Shown here: positions 7,651 to 14,710 of the stretch, one piece after another
Layout of the letters: each line of letters starts with the position of its first letter
How positions within the stretch are numbered: the stretch's first letter is position 1
Assembly: GCA_002449595.1 (NCBI GenBank)
Contig: DJXE01000155.1
Span: 1 to 14,735, forward strand
DNA: 14,735 nt
Direction: 5' to 3'
DNA from: Lachnospiraceae bacterium UBA7012
GTDB taxonomy: Bacteria; Bacillota; Clostridia; Lachnospirales; Lachnospiraceae
Notes under the pieces: model-generated
What the model was told of the DNA's origin: nothing
Databases searched by the model: none
What the model saw: only the letters and a program-made list of their open reading frames with translations
Translations under genes and position numbers: made by a program

Positions 7651-9314
7651 TTCGTTCCTTCCTCCGTGTCCGTTCTCCCTATGTAATGCACGCACAGCAT
7701 CGTGAGATCGTCGAACTGCTCCGCGTCCTTCACGAAGCCATCCACCGCCGCGCGCATGTGCCGGAGGACTTCCTGCGGGGAGGTCTCTCCCGCCCCGTTT
7801 AACGCGGCGATCATCCGGTCCGTTCCGAACATCGCTTTCTCCGCATCCGACGCCTCCGGGAGGCCGTCCGTATAGAGGAAAAGCATGCTCCCGGGCTCAA
7901 GCGTGAACTCGTAGTCGCGGTATTTCATCCCCTCCATGCCGCCGAGCACGAAGCCGTGGCAGTCCTTGAACAGCTCAAACTGCCCGCCCGGCCTGCGGAG
8001 CACCGGGTACTCGTGCCCGGCGTTCGCGGCGATCACCTTGCCCGTGGAGACCTCGAGGACCCCGAGCCAGACCGTGACGAACATCTCCTGGTCGTTGCTG
8101 GCAATAAGCGCTTCGTTGGTGTCCTGCAGGATCTGCGCGGGCGTCATGCCGCTCGAGGCGTGGTCGCGCAGAAGGATCATGCTGGCCATCATGTAGAGGG
8201 CGGCCGGTATTCCTTTTCCCGAGACGTCGGCGATCATCATGCACAGGTGGTCGTCATCGGTGAAGAAGAAGTTGTAGAAGTCGCCGCCGACTTCCCTCGC
8301 GGGGTCCATCGCCGCGTAGATGTCGAAATCGGAGCGCTCCGGGAACGCGGGAAAACGGCTCGGCAGCATGCCCTCCTGGATGCGCGTCGCGACGGACAGC
8401 TCCGTGTTCATGCGCTCCTTCTCGGCCGTGATCTTCGTCAGGTCCCCGACGTATTCCTCGATCCGCTCTTCCATCTGGTCGATCGTGTCCGCGAGCTGGC
8501 CGATCTCGTCGCCGGTGTTGATCTCGTCGGAGAGCTTCGTCTTCGCCGGCGTGTTTTCCTTCGCGTAGCGCTCCGCCTCGTCCATGATGAGGCTCAAGGG
8601 GCGAAGGAGCACCCTGTTGAGGTAATAGCCCTGCCCGGCGATCATGAGTGACGCGAGTAAGATCAATGCGATCAGGGCCCGGATCAGGTAGCCGTTGCGC
8701 GCCTGCGTCAGCTTATCCATCTGCCGCTGGACGCACAGGATCCCCAGGGTCTCTCCCTCCCAGCGGATCGGTATCATCGCGGTGATGTGGCTGTCCGTCT
8801 CGATGTATCCGGAGTCCCGGATGACGAGCTCGCGGTCCGACCCTCCCTCGTACAGCTGGCGGTACTTGATCCTGTACTCGTGGTTGGTCGTCTCCCGCAG
8901 ATAGCCGAAGTCGTACACCTTGTACTTCACATCGTCATTCGCCGCGGAGAACAGGAACCGGATGTGCGCGTAGTCCGTCGTGTCCGGCTGGATCACGTAG
9001 ATAAACGTCGCGCCCTGGGTGTTGCACAGGTCATGCAGCGCATTCAGCACGTCCGTGTAGCGCTTGGTCTCGCCCATGCTCTCAGCGTATTCGTCCATCC
9101 GCCACGGCTCGAGCTCGTCCGCCGCGCTGTTGGCGGTCAGGAACGCGCCTTCCGCGTACTGGTCGAGCATCGCGGTCGTGAAGCTCCGGTACCCGATCAT
9201 GCTGATGATCGAGGAATACGTGAACAGCAGCAGGAAAAGTCCGAACAGGCTCTTAAATATGACGCTCTGGCCGCGCTTTTTCCGTGTTATAATCTTTTTG
9301 TCGGCAGATGTCAT
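7647..9314 (-). CDS. Membrane-anchored HAMP-SpoIIE (PP2C-type) serine phosphatase
   Basis: This 555-residue protein is a receptor-type phosphatase that should dephosphorylate a STAS antagonist in response to an external signal. In order it has a short basic N-terminus, a first membrane helix (about 19-41), an extracytoplasmic sensor region (about 42-208, Cache-like in size), and a second helix (209-229). A HAMP domain (about 230-285) and a coiled coil (285-315) lead to the SpoIIE/PP2C domain (325-545). Metal-binding and catalytic motifs are intact: VGGDFYNFF (Asp345), IADVSGKGIPAAL (Asp363), ANAGHEYP, YTDGLPEA (Asp483) and FDDLTML (Asp535/536). The ATG at 9314 has no good ribosome-binding site (only GTGG), so initiation may be weak. 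It leads the operon with the RsbW-like kinase, the usual opposing pair of a partner switch. The signal is unknown. Confidence 0.93.
   Translation of the reverse strand: MTSADKKIITRKKRGQSVIFKSLFGLFLLLFTYSSIISMIGYRSFTTAMLDQYAEGAFLTANSAADELEPWRMDEYAESMGETKRYTDVLNALHDLCNTQGATFIYVIQPDTTDYAHIRFLFSAANDDVKYKVYDFGYLRETTNHEYRIKYRQLYEGGSDRELVIRDSGYIETDSHITAMIPIRWEGETLGILCVQRQMDKLTQARNGYLIRALIALILLASLMIAGQGYYLNRVLLRPLSLIMDEAERYAKENTPAKTKLSDEINTGDEIGQLADTIDQMEERIEEYVGDLTKITAEKERMNTELSVATRIQEGMLPSRFPAFPERSDFDIYAAMDPAREVGGDFYNFFFTDDDHLCMMIADVSGKGIPAALYMMASMILLRDHASSGMTPAQILQDTNEALIASNDQEMFVTVWLGVLEVSTGKVIAANAGHEYPVLRRPGGQFELFKDCHGFVLGGMEGMKYRDYEFTLEPGSMLFLYTDGLPEASDAEKAMFGTDRMIAALNGAGETSPQEVLRHMRAAVDGFVKDAEQFDDLTMLCVHYIGRTDTEEGTK
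9286..9293 (+). promoter_or_regulatory. Extended -10 promoter candidate inside the phosphatase gene
   Basis: The plus strand carries TATAAT (9288-9293), a perfect -10 box, preceded by TG one base upstream (9285-9286), the extended -10 form. No good -35 hexamer is present at the usual distance. Transcription would start near 9300 and reach the TTG start of the membrane-protein gene after about 70 bases. The only other gap sequence (9315-9371) is GC-rich and lacks a -10 box for this strand. Confidence 0.45.
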
Positions 9315-9371
9315 TTCAGCACCACTGTAATCTCTTCAGCGGCCGGTGCGGCCGCCGCGCGAGGTCTCCCA
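9315..9371. promoter_or_regulatory. 57-base gap between divergent phosphatase and membrane-protein genes
   Basis: This short GC-rich stretch has CGGCCG twice (9340-9345 and 9349-9354), separated by GTG, which could form a small hairpin. The best -10 for the minus-strand phosphatase gene, TACAAT (9376-9371), lies just to its right and overlaps the start codon of the plus-strand gene. The two -10 boxes therefore point toward each other across this gap. Confidence 0.4.
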
Positions 9372-10130
9372 TTGTATCTGAGTAAAAAAGATCATTACCT
9401 CTCATCCGCACTGTTTAAGGCCGCGCTCGTCCATCTCGTGGTCCTCAGCGCACGGGGCCTGATCCGTCTCATCATCCGGAGCAATCACACGATCACGCCG
9501 GATATGGCGGACAACGTCATGTGGAATTCCCAGTTGTTTCTAAGCGTGGTTCGCCTCGCGGCGATCGCGTTTATCTTCTACAAGCAGTATAAACACCTCG
9601 GCCGCAAGCTGTCGGTCATCGACAAGGACGACCAGCTCCACATGGCGATCCTGCAGCGGGAAGTCTTCGGGGACGACCTCGCGGTCCTCTCCGGGGATAT
9701 CATCTCCGCCCTGGTCCGGCTCTGGGCCTTCATCCTGATCGGCGTGCAGCTCATCTACGATATCAGCAGCTGGATGTACCGCGCGTTCATCAACCAGCTC
9801 CTGGTCTACGCGCTCCAGTCCGGGGAGTACCTCAGTTTCGTCACCGTCTACAACTACACGCACACCTTCAAGTACGCCGGCATGCTGGTCGCGATCCTGC
9901 TCGGCATCATGGCGACGGGCATCTTCCTGAATGACCGGAAGCTGATGATCTTCGCCTGCGTCATCGCGGTGCTCTACCTGATCTCCTTCTCCCTGATCCG
10001 GATGCAGGACATCACGGTGCTCGGCAAGAGCGTCGGCCTCGTCTGGAGCTCCGTCATCTATTACGCTCTGGAGACCGCCGGCATCCTCGGGGTGTCGTTC
10101 TATCTGCGCAGGAAGTACCTGGGGCTGTGA
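9372..10130 (+). CDS. Unrecognised integral membrane protein (about six helices)
   Basis: This 252-residue protein is not one I recognise. Likely membrane helices lie at about 13-36, 53-70, 110-130, 168-186, 190-208 and 219-244. A charged cytoplasmic-type loop, KQYKHLGRKLSVIDKDDQ (71-88), follows helix 2, and an aromatic loop (about 131-167) separates helices 3 and 4. I chose TTG at 9372 as the start because GAGG (9361-9364) lies seven bases upstream and the next product residues are YLSKKDHYL; the first in-frame ATG is far inside, after helix 1. Hydrophobic periodicity and helix boundaries make this a real gene, and the terminator right after it fits. It diverges from the SpoIIE-type phosphatase and sits between the two halves of the partner-switching set. 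It may therefore be an output or sensor of that pathway, but this rests on position only. Confidence 0.82.
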   Translation: MYLSKKDHYLSSALFKAALVHLVVLSARGLIRLIIRSNHTITPDMADNVMWNSQLFLSVVRLAAIAFIFYKQYKHLGRKLSVIDKDDQLHMAILQREVFGDDLAVLSGDIISALVRLWAFILIGVQLIYDISSWMYRAFINQLLVYALQSGEYLSFVTVYNYTHTFKYAGMLVAILLGIMATGIFLNDRKLMIFACVIAVLYLISFSLIRMQDITVLGKSVGLVWSSVIYYALETAGILGVSFYLRRKYLGL

Positions 10131-10192
10131 TCCGGTTTCGGTTTCCTGAGAGCCTTTCGGGCAGTTCGTGAATAATCAGCGTATAAAGAAAA

Positions 10193-10225
10193 ACAGCGGG
10201 GATGATCCCCGCTGTCACTTTTTTT
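10193..10225. terminator. Bidirectional Rho-independent terminator
   Basis: A perfect 10-bp stem (ACAGCGGGGA at 10193-10202, TCCCCGCTGT at 10206-10215) has a three-base loop. On the plus strand CAC and seven T residues follow. On the minus strand the stem runs into CTGTTTTTCTTTATAC. It ends both the plus-strand membrane-protein gene (stop at 10130) and the minus-strand HATPase-like gene (stop at 10227). Confidence 0.93.
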
Positions 10226-10226
10226 C

Positions 10227-10856
10227 TTAGCGGAATGTCTTCAGCACTGCGATCTCGACCTTGTCCATCCGCACCGCGACGCGGACGTCGTCCGCGAGGT
10301 TCGCGATGATGGACCGCTCCAGCTCGTCCCAGGAGCCGTCGTCGTCGCCGTCGTCGCCGTATTTATCCCTGAGCGTGTCGCGGTAGTTCTCCAGCGTCCA
10401 GACGGAAAGCCCGTCTTCGGAATTCGCTCCGTTCACCCCGGCGTCGTAGAACAGCATCGCTCCGTCGCCCCGCTCGGTCGTGACCCCGGCCGCCTCGTTG
10501 ATGCCGAGGATCCCGACGCCGATCATGTCGCGGATCTTCCCCATGATGCCGGTCGCCGCCTCGTTCCTGCCGGTGGTCGCTGTCGCGAGCAGCTCCTCGC
10601 GCCGGTCCGCCGTCATGTCGATTTTCGCCGCGAGGTGCGTCTCGCACTTTCTCGCATCTCCTTCGATCCAGAAGAGCGCCGTGTAATCGTTATCCGTGAT
10701 GCCGGACAAAAGTCCCAGGATCTCCTCGGCGATCAGCCTAAGGCGCAGGGACTGTTTACTGTCTAAGCCGACCAGCTCCGCGAACGCCATCGTCTTGTCC
10801 ATGGCGGCGGCGATGCGGGCCTCTTCCCCGTTTACATAGATCTGTTCTGTTTTCAT
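10227..10856 (-). CDS. Degenerate HATPase-like protein paired with the STAS antagonist
   Basis: This 209-residue protein resembles the N-terminal half of an RsbW-type HATPase. It has an ARIAAAMDKTMAFAELVGLD helix and then LRLRLIAEEILGLLSGI (37-53) at the N-box position. The asparagine expected four residues after the N-box Glu is replaced by Gly48 or Leu49. No DxGxG box or glycine-rich lid is visible; instead there is TTGRNEAATGIMGKIRDMIG (95-114) and an Asp-rich stretch (168-174). A closing strand, VRVAVRMDKVEIAVLKTF (191-208), resembles a HATPase last strand. ATP binding is therefore doubtful, and a non-catalytic partner role is plausible. I chose ATG 10856 over an in-frame ATG at 10880, which lacks a ribosome-binding site; the site here (ACGGG) is also modest. 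It lies 40 bases after the STAS gene, in the same operon. Confidence 0.8.
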   Translation of the reverse strand: MKTEQIYVNGEEARIAAAMDKTMAFAELVGLDSKQSLRLRLIAEEILGLLSGITDNDYTALFWIEGDARKCETHLAAKIDMTADRREELLATATTGRNEAATGIMGKIRDMIGVGILGINEAAGVTTERGDGAMLFYDAGVNGANSEDGLSVWTLENYRDTLRDKYGDDGDDDGSWDELERSIIANLADDVRVAVRMDKVEIAVLKTFR

Positions 10857-10896
10857 ATACCCGTTCCCGTATCTGCGCATACGCAGACAGAATCAA

Positions 10897-11196
10897 TCAC
10901 TCGATCGTCAGGATATCAGAGAACCCTGTCACTTCGAAGATCTCCATCACTTCGTCCGTCGCACCGCGGACGACCATGTCGCCCTGCTTGTTCATGATCT
11001 TCTGCGCCGAAAGGAGAACACGGAGTCCCGCACTGGAAATGTACTCGAGGCTGCTGATCTCAAACACGAGATCCGTGACGCCGTCGAGATTCGCCGCGAG
11101 CTCTTCCTCAAGCTGCGGAGCGGTCGTCGTGTCAAGCCTGCCCTCAAGCGTCATCGTCAGTGCGCTGTCTGTTCCGTCCTTCTTGATGTTCAGCAT
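10897..11196 (-). CDS. STAS-domain anti-sigma-factor antagonist (RsbV/SpoIIAA-like)
   Basis: This 99-residue single-domain protein is the phosphorylatable switch of a partner-switching pathway. When unphosphorylated it should bind the HATPase kinase and free that kinase's client. The STAS core includes LTMTLEGRLDTTTAPQLEEE (13-32) and the switch motif LEYISSAGLRVLLSAQ (50-65), where Ser54 or Ser55 is the expected phosphorylation site. The kinase and phosphatase candidates are the proteins encoded at 7243-7650 and 7647-9314. The ATG at 11196 has an ideal GGAGG six bases upstream, so the longer N-terminal reading is not needed. Length and fold match RsbV-type proteins. The gene is the first of a two-gene operon with the HATPase-like gene. 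Confidence 0.95.
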   Translation of the reverse strand: MLNIKKDGTDSALTMTLEGRLDTTTAPQLEEELAANLDGVTDLVFEISSLEYISSAGLRVLLSAQKIMNKQGDMVVRGATDEVMEIFEVTGFSDILTIE

Positions 11197-11373
11197 GTAT
11201 GACCTCCATTCATATCTGTTGCTTTTCGTTCGGGATGGTCCGCTTCGATGCATTTGCTGCGGACATCCTGAGATTTAGTTTATCATGTTTTTCCCCTGCG
11301 GGACACTATTGTACGGCACTTCTGCGGGTGCATTTTCCCCGCTCCGCTTCGCTCCTGCAGGATCCGCTGCCTG
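11197..11373 (-). promoter_or_regulatory. Gap upstream of the STAS gene
   Basis: This 177-base stretch should hold the promoter of the STAS pair. The best -10 candidate on the minus strand is TAAACT preceded by TGA (extended -10 type) near 11284-11276, without a convincing -35. An 8-bp palindrome, CCTGCAGG, lies near 11355-11362. I see no clear terminator for the lipoprotein gene that ends at 11374 and no small gene. Confidence 0.35.
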
Positions 11374-12189
11374 TCACTGTACCTCGATCGCGGTGATTTG
11401 CGGGCTGGGGCCGAGATACCAGTACAGGAAGCCCTCGAGGTAGACCTTGTCGCCGACCTTCAGCTGCTCCGCGGCCTTGTACACCTCGGAGGAGCTGTCG
11501 CAGAGGTCCGTCTCCACCACGAACTCGTACGTCCTGCCGCCCGCGGAGACGTGGAAGTACAGGTCGTCGCCCTGCTTCCCGGAGCCGTCCCACTTGTAGA
11601 GGATCGCATCCTTGCTGCCTTCCTTCGCCGGCTCCACCGTCATGTCCGTGAAGGAGACGAAGAGGTTCTGGTAATCGATCAAGCTGTTCCTGCCGAGCAG
11701 CTCCGTCACGTCGGCGGGACTCGCGAAATACCTGCCGCCCTCGAGCTTCTCGATCTTCGCGTCCAGGATCTCGACTTCGAGGGAGTACTCCGACTTCTTT
11801 CCGGTCACGCGCAGCTTCTGTCCCACTTCCAGCGCATCGTACTCCTCCTGCGTGAGCGGAACCTTGTAGACGAAATACGCGCCGTCCGCGTCCTGCGTGC
11901 AGAGGCTGGCCTTGCCGTCGATGAGCTTGTGTTTTGCCTGCAGATAGGCCTCGATCGTGACTTCGCTGCCGAGCTCCGCCGCCCTGTACTCGTCGTAGGT
12001 CAGCACGCCCTCGCCCTTCACGTCATGCGCGAGGTCCGCGATATCGGCGATCTCGGTCCGTTCCTTCTTTTCCTGCGCCGCGGCTGTGCTCTCCGGCGCC
12101 TGGCTGTCAGGAGTCTTCTCCCCGCCCTTCCCGCAGGCCGTCATAAGCAAGGCGGCTGTGATGATTGCAAGTGCGATCCCTTTTTTCAT
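11374..12189 (-). CDS. Lipoprotein with two OB-fold-like domains
   Basis: This 271-residue protein has a lipoprotein signal peptide with lipobox LMTAC and Cys19 as the lipidated residue, followed by a polar linker (20-45). Two beta-rich halves follow, each ending in an OB-fold-like strand pattern: about 62-150 with GSEVTIEAYLQAK and VGQKLRVTGKKSEY, and about 165-271 with VGDKVYLEGFLYWYLGPSPQ. They resemble the tRNA-anti-like/OB folds found in many Firmicutes lipoproteins; that assignment is tentative. The ATG at 12189 follows AGGAGAG with an eight-base spacing. The gene lies 95 bases after the ABC-2 permease and is probably in the same operon, so it may be an accessory or substrate-capturing component on the outer face of the membrane. 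No catalytic motif is visible. Confidence 0.85.
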   Translation of the reverse strand: MKKGIALAIITAALLMTACGKGGEKTPDSQAPESTAAAQEKKERTEIADIADLAHDVKGEGVLTYDEYRAAELGSEVTIEAYLQAKHKLIDGKASLCTQDADGAYFVYKVPLTQEEYDALEVGQKLRVTGKKSEYSLEVEILDAKIEKLEGGRYFASPADVTELLGRNSLIDYQNLFVSFTDMTVEPAKEGSKDAILYKWDGSGKQGDDLYFHVSAGGRTYEFVVETDLCDSSSEVYKAAEQLKVGDKVYLEGFLYWYLGPSPQITAIEVQ

Positions 12190-12284
12190 GTTTGATTCTC
12201 TCCTGTCCGCGAAGGCGCGCGCCCTGCGGACCTTTCCGGCCTGAAAAGCTTGTTTCCGGGCCAATCACTCTTTTCCCCGCATGG

Positions 12285-13229
12285 TCATCTTCGGTCTCTG
12301 TCGATCAGCTCAAGCGAGATGACCGCGATGAACGCATACAGAACACTGTAAAAGACCAGCCACTCCCAGCACCGGAGCACGATGTCCCTGTCGAACGCGT
12401 ACTCGGGCTTCTGGTTGTTCTGCGCGCTGTGCATTAAGAACTCGTCCCGTCTCCCGGTCTCCTCGACGTACTGGAGGGCTTTCTGAATCGGTTTTTCTCC
12501 CGCGACTTCGACGTTCTTCATCTGCACGACGCTGTTCCAGATCGAGACCATCGGCAGGTTGTTGTAGTCGCCCTGCGAGCAGAGCGCCGTCATGCCCCAC
12601 TTCGCGACGGTCAGGTCCGTCAGGCGCTCCGCCGGGCCGGTCAGCTGGAAGATCCCGCCGCTGAAGACGAGCTGGACGATCAGCAGGAACGGCATGATCG
12701 TCATGGCCGCCGTCGTCGAGTGGACGAGGGCGGAGACCATCAGTGCCATCATGTCGGCGCAGTACGTGGTCAGGAAGAACGTGATCGCGAGATCCACGAT
12801 CGGCCACGGCGTGAAAAGGCTCGCCGCCGGCATCGGGGTCTTCATCATGCAGCAGATGCCGACCGTGATGATCGCCTGGCTCAGGCACAGGAACGCCTGG
12901 TAGATCATGTGCGCCGCGATGTAGGAGCTGATGTGCAGCCCGGAGCGGTGCTCTCTCTTGACGACAGGGCGCTCGCGGCAGATCACCTGGATCGAGTTGA
13001 AGAAGCCGTTCCAGATGCAGATGCAGGACATCGCGAACGTTCCGATCCTCGTGCCTTCCATCGTGCGGAAAAGGTCCTGCCCGACAACAAAACAGACGAG
13101 TCCTGCAATGATCGCCGCCATCGGGAGCAGCTTCCAGTCGTTCTGGTAAATGAACATGCGGAAAAGCTTGCCCAGATAGATCATCGTCTGGTGTGGGCGT
13201 CCGCTGTGTCTTTCTCTCTTCCTGTTCAT
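12285..13229 (-). CDS. ABC-2 type permease, ABCG-like
   Basis: This 314-residue protein is the transmembrane subunit partner of the adjacent ATPase. About six helices are visible (about 34-51, 63-82, 103-129, 143-167, 172-195 and 286-309). Between helices 2 and 3 it carries ERPVVKREHRSGLHISSYIA (86-105), matching the conserved ABCG/White permease pattern of an ER pair, an RE pair and then SY. A roughly 90-residue polar stretch between helices 5 and 6 is probably extracytoplasmic. The start codon overlaps the ATPase stop by four bases (ATGA at 13229-13226), so the subunits are likely made in fixed ratio. ABCG-like systems usually export lipids or hydrophobic compounds, but the substrate here is unknown. 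Confidence 0.9.
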   Translation of the reverse strand: MNRKRERHSGRPHQTMIYLGKLFRMFIYQNDWKLLPMAAIIAGLVCFVVGQDLFRTMEGTRIGTFAMSCICIWNGFFNSIQVICRERPVVKREHRSGLHISSYIAAHMIYQAFLCLSQAIITVGICCMMKTPMPAASLFTPWPIVDLAITFFLTTYCADMMALMVSALVHSTTAAMTIMPFLLIVQLVFSGGIFQLTGPAERLTDLTVAKWGMTALCSQGDYNNLPMVSIWNSVVQMKNVEVAGEKPIQKALQYVEETGRRDEFLMHSAQNNQKPEYAFDRDIVLRCWEWLVFYSVLYAFIAVISLELIDRDRR

Positions 13230-14560
13230 GCTGTCAGCACCGCCTTTCCGCCAGCGTACTCGGCGTATTTCCCGACGAATTCCTCGGCGCGCCCTTCGCC
13301 GCCCTCATCCTTCTGGTTGATGGCGAGCAGGATCTCCTCCATGGAGTCCTTTTCGAAGAACTTGTACGCCTCCTTCACCGGGCCGTAGAACGCGAGCCGG
13401 CCGGTCCTCGCCGAATCCTTCGCGAGGACGATCACGTCGTCGAACAGGTCGATGACGCGGTCCGGCGTGTGGGTGATGACCATGACGATCCTTCCCTCGT
13501 CCGCGATCTTGCGGAGCTTCTCGAACAGGGACCTCGCGACGACGCCGTCGAGGCCGGAGTCGGGCTCATCGAGGATGAACAGGGTCGGATCGGAGATGAA
13601 CTCCATCGCGATGGACAGGCGCTTGCGCTGTCCGCCGGAGAGTTTTTCCACAAGGGAGTGCTGGACGGAGGAGAGGCCGAACTCTTCGAGCACGTATTTC
13701 ACTCTCTCCCACCGTTTCGCTGCCGGGACGTTGGCAGGAAGCCGCAGCGCCGCCGCGTCGGAGAGCGTGCGCAGGACGGTGTCGTTGCCCCGGATCAGGT
13801 CGAGCTGCGGGACGAAGCCCACGTCGTACTTCATCTTCCCGTACTCTTTGTACAGGTCGCGGCTGTTCAGGAGGATCTCCGCGTCCGCCTTCTCGTAGCC
13901 CGTCACGGCGTTGACGTAGGTCGTCTTGCCGGCGCCGGAGCCGCCGAGCAGAAGCACCATGTGCCCCTCGGGGATGCTCATGTGGATGTCCCTCAGGAGA
14001 TACTTCCTGCGGAAAAAGTCCACCGCCGTCCTCTCCTTGATATTGACCGTCAGGCCCTTCTCGATCGTCTCGGCGCTGTTGCCGCTCTCGGCGAGATCCG
14101 ACTGTGTCAGGATCACTTCGGCGGTCTGCGTGGGGATGAGTTTTTTGCTGAGGCCGAAGTAAAGGGCGGTCGGCGCCTCAAAGAACACGAACAAAGCCGC
14201 CCAACCTCTCTTTTTCTTAAAGACGCGGCACAGGCCGCTGAATATTCTGATCTCATAGACGATCGAAGCGAACATCAGTGCCAGGACCACGAAACTGAGG
14301 CCTGTCATCGAGTCGAAAAGGAAGCTGTCGATCCTGTAGAGATAGATGAACATCATGATGGCGACCAGTATCTGGCCCTCCTGCTCCTTGTGCGCGCAGA
14401 GGCTCAGGTGGTATTCCCTCGCGAGAGGGATGGCCGCCCAGTATTCTTTCACTTCGCATTTCTTAAAGATCTTCCAGTATCCGATCGTCGATATGATCCA
14501 CGTGACGATCGACAAGATCTGGTCGCTGCTGATACTGCCGATCGCTGATTCCGTTCCCAT
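13226..14560 (-). CDS. ABCG-like ATPase with N-terminal DUF5684-like membrane domain
   Basis: This 444-residue protein combines two parts. The N-terminal part (1-140) has about four membrane helices and the pattern YWKIFKKCEVKEYWAAIPLA (28-47), which resembles DUF5684, a small membrane domain of unknown function. The C-terminal part (about 170-415) is a complete ABC ATPase: Walker A GGSGAGKTT (206-214), Q-loop VGFVPQLD (Gln252), signature LSGGQRKRLSIA (307-318), Walker B LFILDE (Glu332 catalytic), D-loop SGLD and H-loop His364. The signature and the FYGP motif near 391-394 are ABCG-type. I chose ATG 14560 because AGGAGAG lies seven bases upstream; a longer GTG start would overlap that site. 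It is the first gene of the operon with the ABC-2 permease. The domain order, membrane part before ATPase, is opposite to bacterial DrrAB-like separate subunits. Confidence 0.92.
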   Translation of the reverse strand: MGTESAIGSISSDQILSIVTWIISTIGYWKIFKKCEVKEYWAAIPLAREYHLSLCAHKEQEGQILVAIMMFIYLYRIDSFLFDSMTGLSFVVLALMFASIVYEIRIFSGLCRVFKKKRGWAALFVFFEAPTALYFGLSKKLIPTQTAEVILTQSDLAESGNSAETIEKGLTVNIKERTAVDFFRRKYLLRDIHMSIPEGHMVLLLGGSGAGKTTYVNAVTGYEKADAEILLNSRDLYKEYGKMKYDVGFVPQLDLIRGNDTVLRTLSDAAALRLPANVPAAKRWERVKYVLEEFGLSSVQHSLVEKLSGGQRKRLSIAMEFISDPTLFILDEPDSGLDGVVARSLFEKLRKIADEGRIVMVITHTPDRVIDLFDDVIVLAKDSARTGRLAFYGPVKEAYKFFEKDSMEEILLAINQKDEGGEGRAEEFVGKYAEYAGGKAVLTA

Positions 14561-14590
14561 TGTGCACTCTCCTGTCTGCACCCATATTGT

Positions 14591-14622
14591 GATAAGCCGG
14601 GCTGCGATAATCGCCGGGCCGC
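14591..14622. repeat. Imperfect tandem repeat upstream of the ABC operon
   Basis: GATAAGCCGGGCTGC (14591-14605) is followed directly by GATAATCGCCGGGCCGC (14606-14622). The copies differ by a two-base insertion and one substitution. They lie 31-62 bases upstream of the ATPase start codon, in the expected leader or promoter region. They could be paired binding sites, or chance GC-rich similarity. Confidence 0.4.
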
Positions 14623-14651
14623 GATGGTCATATCCTTATCTATAATACAAT

Positions 14652-14679
14652 AAAACAGCCGCCAGATGGCGGCTGTTTT
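14652..14679. terminator. Bidirectional terminator hairpin upstream of the ABC operon
   Basis: Arms AAAACAGCCGCC (14652-14663) and GGCGGCTGTTTT (14668-14679) pair perfectly around AGAT. Each strand ends in TTTT. The minus strand continues ATTGTATTAT, the more U-rich side. This placement suits termination of a minus-strand gene entering from the right edge. Confidence 0.82.
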
Positions 14680-14710
14680 ACTGCTATTCTGCTAGATTAC
14701 AATGGGTGCT

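Noticed and set aside
8787..9371. Upstream extension of the membrane-protein frame to 447 codons
   Set aside because: The extra N-terminal part is antisense to the phosphatase and rich in Arg and Val with no helices. The real protein begins at TTG 9372.
11398..12195. Plus-strand frame opposite the OB-fold lipoprotein
   Set aside because: The minus strand has a clear lipobox, ribosome-binding site and beta-rich domains; the plus product is a shadow.
13193..14548. Plus-strand open frame of 451 codons opposite the ABC ATPase
   Set aside because: The minus strand carries all ABC motifs; this frame is the low-complexity shadow expected from it.
13226..14560. ABC ATPase as the missing subunit of the sugar importer
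   Set aside because: Its signature, membrane head and coupled ABC-2 permease place it with ABCG-like exporters, not with CUT1 importers.
14641..14646. Perfect TATAAT on the plus strand
   Set aside because: No -35 lies upstream, and transcription would run straight into the terminator at 14652-14679 with no gene following.
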